Shown here piece after piece: positions 39,468-48,443 of a stretch of DNA of 64,000 bases. The DNA lies in the NCBI RefSeq assembly GCF_024752355.1, contig NZ_JANTHZ010000002.1, forward strand, positions 372,001-436,000. The letters run 5' to 3'. The stretch is from Ancylobacter mangrovi. Lineage in GTDB: Bacteria > Pseudomonadota > Alphaproteobacteria > Rhizobiales > Xanthobacteraceae. Under the pieces are notes generated by a model that had not been told where the DNA came from, searched no databases, and saw nothing but the letters and a program-made list of their open reading frames with translations. Position numbers and translations under genes: made by a program. Positions within the stretch are counted from its first letter, which is position 1; the number at the start of each line of letters is the position of its first letter.

Positions 39468-39926
39468 TCAGAAGCCGGGAGTACCCGGCGGTGGCGACGG
39501 GGGAGTCCGTGGCGGCAGGTCGATCGGCGGGGCGCCGGGCTCGTCCTCGGGCTCGCTGACATCCGGGCCGATGTCCGGGTCGGGATCGGGCGGGATGAGC
39601 GGGTCGTCGATGATCGCCGGCGGACGCCGCCCGGGCGGCGTGTCCGGCGGCGGCGTGCCGGGTGGCAGCGGCGATGGCATCGCTATCGCCGCCCCGTCGC
39701 CGGGAAAGGCCGGCGGCGGAGGCGGTGCGGGCGGGGGATCGCTCACGCCCGGCGGTTCGGGATCGCGGATGCCGGGCACGTCGGGGTCGTGCACCGGGGG
39801 CTGCACCGGATCGTGGATCGGCGCGGGATCGGGCACCGGGTTCGGCGCGGGCGCGCCCGGATGTTCGGGCATCGGCGGCACTCCGGGAGTGGGATGTTCA
39901 GGGGTCGGCTCGTTGGGGGTCGTCAC
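39468..39926 (-). CDS. Proline-rich low-complexity protein
   Basis: This is a 152-residue protein made almost wholly of Pro, Asp, Glu and Gly in irregular repeats (PEHPTPGVPPMPEHPGAP, PDPAPIHDPVQPPVHDPD, PPDPDPDIGPD). No signal peptide or domain is visible. I place the start at GTG 39926 because GGGAGGAG lies just upstream; the frame is open to 39974. It overlaps the end of the upstream phosphodiesterase gene by 29 bases. The opposite strand is also open and Gly-rich, but only this strand has a ribosome site. Similar proline-rich ORFs occur in Rhizobiales; the function is unknown. Confidence 0.6.
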   Translation of the reverse strand: MTTPNEPTPEHPTPGVPPMPEHPGAPAPNPVPDPAPIHDPVQPPVHDPDVPGIRDPEPPGVSDPPPAPPPPPAFPGDGAAIAMPSPLPPGTPPPDTPPGRRPPAIIDDPLIPPDPDPDIGPDVSEPEDEPGAPPIDLPPRTPPSPPPGTPGF

Positions 39927-40713
39927 TGGCTCCTCCCATCTCGCGACGGGTCGTGTCGCGACCTCCGGGGTCAACGTATGGTGAGGGGAGCGGTTCCGGC
40001 GCCGAGGCGGTCGCCGGCAGGCGGATGTCGGCGATGATCGGCAGATGGTCAGAGGCGCGGCGCGCCTGCGGGTCGGTGAAGGCCGCCGCCAGCATGCCGG
40101 GCCTGCTGCAATAGACCCGGTCGAGCCGCAAAGTCGGGCGGCGGGCGGGAAAGGTGCGCAGGTCCGTGCGCTCGGGCAGCACCCGGCGCATGGCGCGGCT
40201 GACCTCGCCGAAGGAAAACCAGTCGTTGAAGTCGCCCAGCATCACCGTCGGCATGGCGGCGACGTGACGGGCCATGGCGGCGAGCTTGATTGCCTGCCGG
40301 CGGCGCTCGACGATGGCGAGGCCGAGATGCACGGCGACGAGGTGGAGCGGCCCGCGCCCGGTGCGCAGCACCGCCTCGATGGCGAGCCGCGGCTCGCGCA
40401 GGCGCACCGACAAATCGTGCAGCCGCACCTCCTCGGTCGGCCAGCGCGAGAACAGCGCGTGCCCGTAATGCCCGTCGGGTACGGCGATGGTGCGCGCCTC
40501 CGCGAAATGGTCGATGGAGAGCCCGCGCAGCGGCGCGAGGCAGTCCACGCCGCGCCCGCGCGTGTCGATCTCCTGCAGGGCGAGGATGTCCGGCGCGTGG
40601 CGCGCCACCAGGGCGGCGATGCGGTCGAGGTCGAAGCGCCGGTCGGGGCCGATGCCGCCATGGATGTTCCAGGTCATCAGCCGCAGCGTTCCCGGCGGCC
40701 GGACAACGCTCAA
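39898..40713 (-). CDS. Endonuclease/exonuclease/phosphatase (EEP) family protein
   Basis: This is a 271-residue metal-dependent phosphodiesterase. Motifs in order are MTWNIHGGIG, ILALQEIDTR, the HLG segment of VAVHLGL, GDFNDW and SDHLPI, covering the metal and catalytic residues of the fold. No signal peptide is seen. The start is TTG at 40713, supported by GGAGG six bases upstream and by a 4-base TTGA overlap with the stop of the phospholipase gene. Placed after a phospholipase D-VTT fusion, it could act on a lipid-derived or nucleic-acid phosphodiester; the substrate cannot be decided from sequence. Confidence 0.88.
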   Translation of the reverse strand: MSVVRPPGTLRLMTWNIHGGIGPDRRFDLDRIAALVARHAPDILALQEIDTRGRGVDCLAPLRGLSIDHFAEARTIAVPDGHYGHALFSRWPTEEVRLHDLSVRLREPRLAIEAVLRTGRGPLHLVAVHLGLAIVERRRQAIKLAAMARHVAAMPTVMLGDFNDWFSFGEVSRAMRRVLPERTDLRTFPARRPTLRLDRVYCSRPGMLAAAFTDPQARRASDHLPIIADIRLPATASAPEPLPSPYVDPGGRDTTRREMGGASDDPQRADP

Positions 40714-42908
40714 GCCGTCCTCCGGAAACGGCTGACGAGGAGCTGCAGCCCGAACGAGCACAGCGCCCACAGCACGATGACGCCGATCAGCGCGGCGACG
40801 CTGAACAGGGACGGGTCGGTGATCAGCTCGACGATCTGCCGCCCGAGCGCGGTCATCACCACCAGCCCCGGCAGCATGCCAATGGCAGAGCCGATCATGT
40901 AGTCCGTGAAGCGAAGCTCGGCCGCCCCGGCCACCAGATTGACCACGGTGAAGGGCGCCACCGGCATAAGGCGCATCGTCGCCACCGTCAGCACGCCGCG
41001 GTCGGACAGGCTGCGCCGGATGCGGTTGATGCGCGGGCCGATGAAGCGGCGCACCAGCCCGGCGCCGAGATAGCGGCCGATGGCGTAGGTCACGGCCGCG
41101 CTCGCCAGCACGCCGAAGGCGGCGAGGATGGCGCCCGACCAGCCGCTAAACACCGCCACCGTCGCCACCATGAGCACGGTGACGGGAAACGCCACCAGCC
41201 CGCCGAGCACGAAGATCGCCACCATCAGCGCCGGCGCCCAGGGCCGCTGCGAGATGCCCTCCAGCGCCGCGACGATCCGGTCCGGCTCGGCGAAGGGCGA
41301 CTTGGTCCAGACCAGCATCAGCGCGGCGATAAGCGCGACGGCGGCCGCCAGCGCCAGCACCCATTTGCGCCGGCTCGGCGTTGCCGGCGCCGGCCTCTCG
41401 TCATAGATCGGCTCGATCGGGTCGGCGATGGCGTCGATCGCGCCAAGGCCCGGCTCGTCGGTCTCGGTGGCCGGCGGCACGTCGATCAGCCGGCGCGCCC
41501 GCCCCTTCCCGGCGGCGTCGATCACCGCGGCGAGCGAGCCGGTGCGCGCGACGACGGCGCCGACCTCCTCCGCGCTCATGCCGACATGCTCGGCGAGCAG
41601 CCGGTTGCGCACCGATGCAACGGCCGCGCGCTGGTCCTCGCCCGAGGCGTCGACCACGAGGTCGCACTCGCTGTCGAACCCCATCGAGCGGTTGCACAGA
41701 TTGGCCGAGCCGATGCGCAGGATGCGGTCGTCGACGATCATGACCTTGGCGTGGACCATGATCGAGGCGTCATCCCCGCCGGCCGTGGATTCGGGGTAGA
41801 GCATGCGCACCCGGTGAGAGACGCCGGCCTGCGCGAAGCGCTCCAGCACGCGCTGGCGGCCGATGCCCATGGCGCGGTGCTCGAACCAGCCGCGATAGCC
41901 CTCGGGGACGATCAGCACCGCCTCGAGCTCCGGGCGCTCGCGCATCCGCTCCACCAGCCGCTCGGCGAAGCGCTCGCAGGCGATGAACTGGTTCTCGACA
42001 TAGATGACGCGCTCGGCGGCATCGATCATATCGAAGAACAGCGCCTCCACCTCGCGCACCTGAGGCGCGTCCGGATAGGCGGGCATGGTGCGGGCGATGC
42101 CGACCCCGACCTCGTGGAAGTCGGGCGCGAGGCTGTCGGGCCAGCAATCGGTGGCGCGGCGCATCCGCGGCACCGGCAGGCGCTCGCAGGCGGCACGGCG
42201 CCAGCGCTCTCGGAACAGCCGTCCGAGCGCGCGCGCGACGCCGCCATCTGCCGCCATCTGCACATCGTGGAACGGGCCGTAGGCGGCCCCGGTCGGGTCG
42301 ACCCGGCGCGGGTCGTCCGGCAGGTGCGCGCTGGTGTCCCAGCGCCGGCGGGTCAGGTCGAGACCGCCGGAGAAGGCGACGTTGTCGTCGATGACAACGA
42401 TCTTCTGGTGATGGGAGGCGCCGAGCGGCAGCTCGTCATCGAGGCACAGCTCGATCTGCGGCGGCGTGCTCCACAGGAAGGAATAGAGCGGGGTGAGCTC
42501 GCGCTCGAAGGCGAATAGGACCGAATAGTCCCACAGCAGCAGCCGCACCCGCAGGCGCGGGTTGCGCTTCACCAGCGCGGAGAGGAAGGCGGCCAGCGTG
42601 TCGGGCAGCCCGTCCTCGGCTTCGCCGCTCTCGCCCACCAGCTTCATCCGGCTGTCGAGGTCCCAGCCGGCGATGTGGATGGTCTCGCGCGCCTTGGTCA
42701 TCGCCTCGCGCAGCGCGCCGAAATAGGAGGCGCCGTCGACCAGCACGCTGGCGCGCGCCGCCTGCTCCACGCGCCAGACATTGCGTCCGGGGCGCAGCAG
42801 GGGGCCTTCGTCGAGCACGGCCGGCGGCCTGGCGGAGGTCGGCACCGGGCGTTCGGCGAGGGCGCTTTCGACGAGGTCTTCAGCGAGCGGGGGCGAATTT
42901 TGCGGCAT
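40710..42908 (-). CDS. Phospholipase D-like protein fused to a VTT membrane domain
   Basis: This is a 732-residue fusion. The N-terminal half (to about 490) is phospholipase D / cardiolipin-synthase-like with two HKD motifs, HHQKIVVIDDNVAFSGGLD and HAKVMIVDDRILRIGSAN. After a linker, the C-terminal part (about 515-730) has about six transmembrane helices and is a VTT (DedA/TVP38/TMEM64-like) domain with GRYLGAGLVRR and VAPFTVVNLVAGA. I chose the ATG at 42908 because the conserved part follows and the longer frame is Arg-rich noise. Membrane phospholipid remodelling or lipid transport is the likely role. The EEP gene overlaps its stop. Confidence 0.9.
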   Translation of the reverse strand: MPQNSPPLAEDLVESALAERPVPTSARPPAVLDEGPLLRPGRNVWRVEQAARASVLVDGASYFGALREAMTKARETIHIAGWDLDSRMKLVGESGEAEDGLPDTLAAFLSALVKRNPRLRVRLLLWDYSVLFAFERELTPLYSFLWSTPPQIELCLDDELPLGASHHQKIVVIDDNVAFSGGLDLTRRRWDTSAHLPDDPRRVDPTGAAYGPFHDVQMAADGGVARALGRLFRERWRRAACERLPVPRMRRATDCWPDSLAPDFHEVGVGIARTMPAYPDAPQVREVEALFFDMIDAAERVIYVENQFIACERFAERLVERMRERPELEAVLIVPEGYRGWFEHRAMGIGRQRVLERFAQAGVSHRVRMLYPESTAGGDDASIMVHAKVMIVDDRILRIGSANLCNRSMGFDSECDLVVDASGEDQRAAVASVRNRLLAEHVGMSAEEVGAVVARTGSLAAVIDAAGKGRARRLIDVPPATETDEPGLGAIDAIADPIEPIYDERPAPATPSRRKWVLALAAAVALIAALMLVWTKSPFAEPDRIVAALEGISQRPWAPALMVAIFVLGGLVAFPVTVLMVATVAVFSGWSGAILAAFGVLASAAVTYAIGRYLGAGLVRRFIGPRINRIRRSLSDRGVLTVATMRLMPVAPFTVVNLVAGAAELRFTDYMIGSAIGMLPGLVVMTALGRQIVELITDPSLFSVAALIGVIVLWALCSFGLQLLVSRFRRTA

Positions 42909-42969
42909 GATCGATGGCGGTCTCCCGTGCAGGCTCCGCCGGCTTGCGCGGGCGGGGTCACGGCGGGTC

Positions 42970-42995
42970 AACCGCGCGGCCCCGTGCAAGGTTCC
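42970..42995 (-). promoter_or_regulatory. Near-consensus EcfG-like promoter upstream of the PLD-VTT gene
   Basis: On the minus strand GGAAC (42995-42991) is followed after 17 bases by GGTT (42973-42970), or after 16 by CGGT; each has one mismatch to the CGTT -10. The position, about 62 bases before the start, is suitable. Confidence 0.3.
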
Positions 42996-43142
42996 CCGCC
43001 CTTTCCCGCAGGGCGGCAATGCCCGGGCCGCGCTTGTCCGGTGCAGGGCGGCGGACTATAGAGCCGACGAGGCGGCAGCATGGGCCGGGATATCTGGTCT
43101 GCTGCCACGGCCGGAGCCGAGGCAGGGCGGGGAGCAGGCAGC

Positions 43143-44327
43143 ATGAGCGAGCAACCGGTTCCGGGCGTTCTATCCGCCGTCGCGGCCGGCGCGCAGGAGA
43201 TGACCGGCTGGCGGCACGCGCTGCACACCATGGCCGAGACCGCCTTCGAGGAGCACCGCACCAGCGCCTTCGTCGCCGCAAAGCTCGAGAGCTTCGGCCT
43301 GAGCGTCGATCGCGGCCTCGCCGGCACCGGCCTCGTGGCGACGCTGAAGGGCCGGCTTGGTGACGGCCCGGCGATCGGCCTGCGGGCCGACATGGACGCG
43401 CTCGACATCCACGAGGCGACCAACCTTCCCTATCGCTCCGACACGCCCGGCAAGATGCACGCCTGCGGCCATGACGGGCACATGACCATGCTGCTCGGCG
43501 CCGCCCGCCACCTCGCCGCCAACCCGGACTTCGCCGGCACGGTGCACTTCATCTTTCAGCCGGCCGAGGAGAACGAGGGCGGCGGCAGGGTGATGGTGGA
43601 GCAGGGCCTGTTCGAGCGCTTCCCGATGGACCAGGTCTACGGGCTGCACAACTGGCCCAACGCGCCGTTCGGCACCTTTCTCGGCCGGGTCGGGCCGATG
43701 TTCGCCGCCTTCGACATCTTCGAGGTGAAGATCATCGGCCGCGGCGCCCACGCCGCCATGCCCCAGCGCGGCGTCGATCCGGTGCTGACCGCCTCGCTCG
43801 TCGTCGCCCAGCTGCAGTCGATCGTCTCGCGCTCGGTGAGCCCGCAGGAGGCGGCGGTGGTGACCGTGACGCAGATCCATGGCGGCGAGACCTGGAACAT
43901 CATTCCCGACGAGGTGGTGCTGCGCGGCACGGCGCGCACCTTCACGCCGGAGACGCGCGACCTCGTCGAGCGGCGCTTCCGCGCCGTGATCGAGGGCGTG
44001 TGCGCGGCACAGGGCGCCGACAGCGAGATCCGCTACGAGCGGCGCTATCCCTCGCTGGTGAACTGGACCGAACCGTTCGGCACCGCCGTCGAGACGGCAC
44101 GCGCCATGGCCGGGGACGACCATGTGGTGGCCGATTTCGAGCCGATCATGGCGGCGGAGGACTTCGCCTACATGCTGCAGGCGGTGCCGGGCGCCTATCT
44201 GTGCCTCGCCAGCGGGCCGGGGCCGAACCTGCACAACGCGCAGTACGACTTCAACGACGCGCTGCTGCCGGTCGGCGCCAGCTACTGGGTCAATCTCGTC
44301 CATCGCGTGCTGGCACCCGCCGGCTGA
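43143..44327 (+). CDS. M20-family amidohydrolase (hippurate hydrolase-like)
   Basis: This is a 394-residue, metal-dependent amidohydrolase of the M20D group (hippurate hydrolase, IAA-amino-acid hydrolase, N-acyl amino acid deacylases). Key segments are GLRADMDALDIHE, the metal-binding HACGHDGH, the general-base region QPAEENEGGG, and the dimerisation domain with GRGAHAAMPQ. The ATG at 43143 has GGGGAG upstream; the frame is open to 43080. An MFS transporter follows after 19 bases, so uptake and hydrolysis of an N-acyl amino acid is plausible. The exact substrate is not readable. Confidence 0.93.
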   Translation: MSEQPVPGVLSAVAAGAQEMTGWRHALHTMAETAFEEHRTSAFVAAKLESFGLSVDRGLAGTGLVATLKGRLGDGPAIGLRADMDALDIHEATNLPYRSDTPGKMHACGHDGHMTMLLGAARHLAANPDFAGTVHFIFQPAEENEGGGRVMVEQGLFERFPMDQVYGLHNWPNAPFGTFLGRVGPMFAAFDIFEVKIIGRGAHAAMPQRGVDPVLTASLVVAQLQSIVSRSVSPQEAAVVTVTQIHGGETWNIIPDEVVLRGTARTFTPETRDLVERRFRAVIEGVCAAQGADSEIRYERRYPSLVNWTEPFGTAVETARAMAGDDHVVADFEPIMAAEDFAYMLQAVPGAYLCLASGPGPNLHNAQYDFNDALLPVGASYWVNLVHRVLAPAG

Positions 44328-44346
44328 CAGTCGGGGCGGCGCCGCC

Positions 44347-45585
44347 GTGACCTTCTCCTCACCCGCCGCCCCCCACCAGCCGCCCAGCACGCGCGGCCTG
44401 TTCATCAACGGGCTGGGGCTCGGCCAGCTCTGCTCCTGGGGCTCGCTCTACTATTCCTTCCCGCTGATCGCACAGGCGATGAGCGCCGATCTCGGCTGGT
44501 CGAAGGCCGAACTTTACGGCGCGGCGACGCTGGGCCTCGGCCTCGCCGGCCTCGCCGCCTATCCGGTCGGCGTCGCCATCGACCGCGGCTACGGGCGGGC
44601 GGTGATGACCGGCGGCTCGCTCGCCGCCGGCCTGCTGCTGGTGCTGTGGGCGCACATAGAGAGCCTCGCCCTGTTCTATGTCGCGGTCGCGGGCATCGGC
44701 GCCATGCAGGCGGCGACGCTGTACGACCCCGCCTTCGCGGTGGTGGCGCGCAAGGCCGGCCCCGCCCATGCGCGCGCGGGCATCACCGCGCTCACCATGT
44801 GGGGCGGCTTCGCCTCCACCGTGTTCATCCCGCTGATCCAGCTCCTGCTCGACCATGTCGGCTGGCGCGACACGCTGATCATCCTCGGCGCCATCAACAT
44901 CGTCGTCTGCGGCGCGGTGAACTTCGCCACCATCGACACCGTCGCCGATGCGCCGGTGCGCCGGCCGGCGGGCGAGGGAGCGCCGAAGGAACGCTCCGCG
45001 ATCGCGGACGCGATCCGCCAGCCGGCCTTCTGGGCGCTGGCGGTCGCCTTCACCGCCTATGCGGCGATGTTCTCCGGCTTCACCTTCCACGCCTACCCGC
45101 TGCTGATCGAGCGCGGCTTCGACACCGCAACCGTAGTCGGCGCCATCGCCATGATCGGCCCGGCGCAGGTGACGGGGCGGCTCGCGGTCTGGCTGTTCGC
45201 GCCGCGCACGCCGGTGCGCCTGCTCGGCTCGGTGATCGTCGCGGTGTTCCCGCTGGCCTTCCTCGCGCTCGAGCTGATGCCGCCGGACTTCACGCTGGTG
45301 GCGCTGTTTGCGCTCGGCTTCGGCGCGGTCAACGGCATCATCACCATCGTGCGCGGGCTGGTGGTGCCCGAACTCATCACCCGGCGCGCCTATGGCGCGG
45401 TCAACGGCGCGCTGGCGGTGCCGGCCACCGTCTCGCGCGCGCTCGCCCCGGCGGGCCTTGCCATGCTGTGGACCGCGAGCGGCAGCTACGACGCGGTGCT
45501 GATGGCGATCATCGCCGGCTCGCTGGTCCTCGCCGCCGGCTTCTGGACCGCTGCCGCGCTGGCGGGCGCGGGTCCCGAGGACTGA
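44347..45585 (+). CDS. MFS transporter
   Basis: This is a 412-residue protein with about 12 transmembrane helices and the MFS loop signature DRGYGRAVMTGG between helices 2 and 3. The N-terminal part (GLFINGLGLGQLCSWGSLYY) resembles monocarboxylate or oxalate/formate-type MFS members. The start is GTG at 44347; the conserved part begins about 17 residues later. It lies just downstream of the amidohydrolase gene and probably shares its transcript. A minus-strand gene converges on it 13 bases after the stop. Confidence 0.88.
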   Translation: MTFSSPAAPHQPPSTRGLFINGLGLGQLCSWGSLYYSFPLIAQAMSADLGWSKAELYGAATLGLGLAGLAAYPVGVAIDRGYGRAVMTGGSLAAGLLLVLWAHIESLALFYVAVAGIGAMQAATLYDPAFAVVARKAGPAHARAGITALTMWGGFASTVFIPLIQLLLDHVGWRDTLIILGAINIVVCGAVNFATIDTVADAPVRRPAGEGAPKERSAIADAIRQPAFWALAVAFTAYAAMFSGFTFHAYPLLIERGFDTATVVGAIAMIGPAQVTGRLAVWLFAPRTPVRLLGSVIVAVFPLAFLALELMPPDFTLVALFALGFGAVNGIITIVRGLVVPELITRRAYGAVNGALAVPATVSRALAPAGLAMLWTASGSYDAVLMAIIAGSLVLAAGFWTAAALAGAGPED

Positions 45586-45597
45586 CGCGGGTCGGCG

Positions 45598-46359
45598 TCA
45601 CAACCCGGCGATGCGGGTCACGCCGTCATAGGTGAGCCGGAGCGAGAGCAGGAACAGCGCCGCCACCACCAGCCGGAAGAACAGCGCCTCCGGCAGCACG
45701 CGGGTCAGCCGCACGCCGGCGAAGGTCCCCATCACCGCGACCGGCAGCAGCAGGCCGGCGATCTTCAGATTGGCGATGCTGAGCTGGCCGAGCGCCCAGT
45801 AGGGCACCAGCTTCATCGCATTGACGGCGGCGAAGAGCAGGGTCGAGGTGCCGGCGAACACCATCTTCGGCAGGCGCTGGGGCACGACGTACATCTGGAA
45901 GGGCGGCCCGCCCGCATGCGTCACGAAGCTGGTGAAGCCGGCGATGGCGCCCCAGAACAGGCCGCGCGGCAGATCGGCGGGCTTGGCCGCGCGCGAGGCG
46001 CCGCCGAACCAGCGGTTGAGGCAGAAGGAAATGCCGATCAGCCCCACCATGAGCGCCACCAGCGCGTCGGTGACGATGGCCGCGGTGGCCCAGCCGATGC
46101 CGATGCCGGCGGCCGCCGCCGGCATCAGTATGGCGAGGTTGCGCCCGGAGAATTCACGCCGATACGCCCACACGCCGAACATGTCGCTGACCACATAGAC
46201 CGGCAGCAGCAGCCCGGCGGCGGCGACCGGCGACATGACGAGCGACATGATCGGCACGGCGAGCGTGCCGATCATCGGCAGCCCGCCCTTGCTCATGCCG
46301 ACGACCGCCGCCGCGGGCACGGCGACGAGCGCGAGGGCGGCCAGCTCGGGAACCGGCAT
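45598..46359 (-). CDS. TauE/SafE-family sulfite exporter-like membrane protein
   Basis: This is a 253-residue membrane protein with about eight hydrophobic helices in two similar halves. Each half contains the family's GxxKGGLP- or FxxHAGGPP-like segment (VVGMSKGGLPMIGTL and FTSFVTHAGGPPFQMYV). Members move sulfite, sulfoacetate or other organosulfur anions; the substrate here is unknown. It lies on the minus strand 45 bases after the transaldolase gene. Confidence 0.92.
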   Translation of the reverse strand: MPVPELAALALVAVPAAAVVGMSKGGLPMIGTLAVPIMSLVMSPVAAAGLLLPVYVVSDMFGVWAYRREFSGRNLAILMPAAAAGIGIGWATAAIVTDALVALMVGLIGISFCLNRWFGGASRAAKPADLPRGLFWGAIAGFTSFVTHAGGPPFQMYVVPQRLPKMVFAGTSTLLFAAVNAMKLVPYWALGQLSIANLKIAGLLLPVAVMGTFAGVRLTRVLPEALFFRLVVAALFLLSLRLTYDGVTRIAGL

Positions 46360-46404
46360 GGAAGCGGGAACGCGAAGACGCGGGACGGCGGGGAGGGCGG
46401 CCGG

Positions 46405-47376
46405 TCAGGCCGCCTCGGCGCCTTCCAGCCGCTTCGCCACCATCGAGCGCAGCGTGCGCAGGTCCTTCACGAACAGGCGGATGCCGTCGGAAAGCTTCTC
46501 CGTCGCCATCTGGTCCTCGTTCAGCATGAAGCGAAACGCCTTCTCGTCCAGCTCCACCTTGGCCGGGGCGGCCTCGGTGTTGGACGGGTCGAGCTGGCGC
46601 ACCAGCGTGCCCTCGTCGGCGGCGAGCTGGTCGAGCAGCGCCGGGCCGATGGTGAGCCGGTCGCAGCCGGCCAGCGCCTCGATCTCGCCGGTGTTGCGGA
46701 AGGAGGCACCCATCACCACGGTCTTGATGCCGTACTTCTTGTAGTAGGCGTAGATCTGGCGCACCGAGACCACGCCGGGATCGGTGTCCGGCGTGAACGG
46801 GCCCTCGCCCGCCTTGACGTGCCAGTCGAGGATGCGCCCGACGAAGGGCGAGATGAGGAAGGCGCCCGCATCCGCCGCGCCCACCGCCTGGGCCAGCGAG
46901 AACAGCAGGGTCAGGTTGCAGTCGATGCCTTCCTTCTGCAGCACCTCGGCGGCGCGCAGCCCCTCCCAGGTGGAGGCGATCTTGATGAGGATGCGCTCGC
47001 GCCCGACGCCGCGGTCTTCATAGGCCTTGATGAAGGAATGCGCCTTGGCGATGGTCGCCTTGGTGTCGAAGGAGAGGTCCGCGTCGACCTCGGTCGAGAC
47101 CCGTCCGGGGACGATGGAGGCGAGCTCGGCGCCGAAGTTCAGCGCCAGCCGGTCGCAGGTCGCCATCACGGCGCCGTCGTGCGAGCCGCCCTGGCGCTTG
47201 CCCCAGTCGATCGCCTCGTCGACGAGATGGGCATAGGCCGGCATCTCGGCGGCCTTCAGCAGCAGCGTGGGATTGGTGGTGCAATCCTGTGGCTTGAGCC
47301 GCCGGACCGTTTCGATGTCCCCGGTGTCGGAGACGACGACGGTCATGGCACGCAGTTGGTCGAGCTTCGAGGGCAT
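46405..47376 (-). CDS. tal: Transaldolase (TalB type)
   Basis: This is a 323-residue transaldolase of the non-oxidative pentose phosphate pathway, which transfers a dihydroxyacetone unit from sedoheptulose 7-phosphate to glyceraldehyde 3-phosphate. The Schiff-base lysine is Lys132 in [10 protein letters not shown], the same number as in E. coli TalB. The N-terminal [10 protein letters not shown] and the C-terminal [11 protein letters not shown] are conserved. Length matches the classical class I form, not the fused Tal-Pgi found in some relatives. The ATG follows a GAGAGAG ribosome site. Confidence 0.96.
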   Translation of the reverse strand: MPSKLDQLRAMTVVVSDTGDIETVRRLKPQDCTTNPTLLLKAAEMPAYAHLVDEAIDWGKRQGGSHDGAVMATCDRLALNFGAELASIVPGRVSTEVDADLSFDTKATIAKAHSFIKAYEDRGVGRERILIKIASTWEGLRAAEVLQKEGIDCNLTLLFSLAQAVGAADAGAFLISPFVGRILDWHVKAGEGPFTPDTDPGVVSVRQIYAYYKKYGIKTVVMGASFRNTGEIEALAGCDRLTIGPALLDQLAADEGTLVRQLDPSNTEAAPAKVELDEKAFRFMLNEDQMATEKLSDGIRLFVKDLRTLRSMVAKRLEGAEAA

Positions 47377-47590
47377 GGCGATTTCTCTCTCTTGCGGGAG
47401 CCCGGATCACCTCACCCGCAGGCGCCGGGATGGCCGCGTATGGCGGACCGCTTCTTGGACCACAGAACCGGCCGTCGCATCAAGGTACCCGACGATGTGA
47501 CGGCCGCGCGACACGGGCACTTGTGGCGGATCGTAACTTCGGCGTAAATCCGACATTGGCGTGCCGGACGCGCGTTGCCGAGGCCGGGGA

Positions 47591-48433
47591 ATGGACGATA
47601 TCCACTACCGCGAATACAAGATACTGCTCCGTCCCGAGCGGTTCTTCGACCCCCACCAGTTCGAGGTCTACTGGCACAAGCTGTGCCTGATCGCGCCGGA
47701 ATTCAAGGTTGGCGTCGCCACCAACAAGGACGGCTTCAAGCGCCATGTCCGCGAGGTGCTGTTCTACGACACGCCCGAGCACGACCTCTACCGAAACGCC
47801 TTCATCCTGCGCAAGCGCACCTTCTACACCGACGGCTGGCCGGACCCGGAGCACGAGCTGACGCTCAAGTTCCGCCACCCCGACCTCGACATGGCGGCGG
47901 CGGTGGACGTGACCCCGCACCTGCAGGGCGCCGCCGACATCAAGTTCAAGGAGGAGCTGCTGCCGCTGAAGGACGGCGTCGGCGGCATGCGCGCGCTGTT
48001 CTCGCACAATTGCGTGCTGATGACGCCCGGCCTCGTGCTCAACGAGGGCCTTGAGCGCATCAGCCAGGTGTTCCCGGCGCTGGCCGAGCACTGCCCGGCG
48101 CAGAAGAGCGCGCAGGTCTCGCTGGTCAACAACCTGCCGGTGGTCGAGGTGCAGGTGAATGTCGGCTCGTTCGACTTCGGCCACGGGCTCGTCGCCAAGG
48201 CGACGATCTCGGTCTGGCGCGAACGCGTCACCGAGACCACGATCGTTGGCGAATTCGCCTTCCAGGCGAAGTTCGACCGCTATGACGAGCTTCACGCCAA
48301 GGCGCGCGCGCGCTCGGAGGAGTTCTTCAAGGCGGCGCAGAACCACGCCCCCGAATGGGTGCAGCTCGGCACCACCAAGACCGCGCTGGTCTACAATTTC
48401 GGCAACCAGCTGGTGGCGAGCCAGGAAGGGTGA
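47591..48433 (+). CDS. Conserved protein resembling CYTH/triphosphate tunnel enzymes
   Basis: This is a 280-residue protein I do not recognise with certainty. Near the N-terminus are YREYKILLRPERF, then FYDTPEHDLYRNAFILRKRT and HELTLKFRHPD. The pattern of an early charged strand, a Tyr/Phe-Asp-Thr segment, an LRKR strand and an ELTLK strand is what CYTH-domain (triphosphate tunnel) proteins show. The C-terminal half has a further charged strand set (FKEELLPLKDGV, ATISVWRERV) ending in NFGNQLVASQ. The fold assignment is an inference. The chromate transporter genes follow 10 bases later. The ATG at 47591 has GGGGA upstream. Confidence 0.6.
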   Translation: MDDIHYREYKILLRPERFFDPHQFEVYWHKLCLIAPEFKVGVATNKDGFKRHVREVLFYDTPEHDLYRNAFILRKRTFYTDGWPDPEHELTLKFRHPDLDMAAAVDVTPHLQGAADIKFKEELLPLKDGVGGMRALFSHNCVLMTPGLVLNEGLERISQVFPALAEHCPAQKSAQVSLVNNLPVVEVQVNVGSFDFGHGLVAKATISVWRERVTETTIVGEFAFQAKFDRYDELHAKARARSEEFFKAAQNHAPEWVQLGTTKTALVYNFGNQLVASQEG

Positions 48434-48443
48434 GCGCGCCTCG

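Noticed and set aside
39571-39984. Glycine-rich plus-strand ORF opposite the proline-rich gene
   Set aside because: It has no ribosome site and is the complement of proline codons; the minus strand has a strong ribosome site.
47440-47547. 35-codon ORF between tal and the CYTH-like gene
   Set aside because: The peptide looks protein-like but there is no convincing ribosome site or promoter, and the length is too short to support it.
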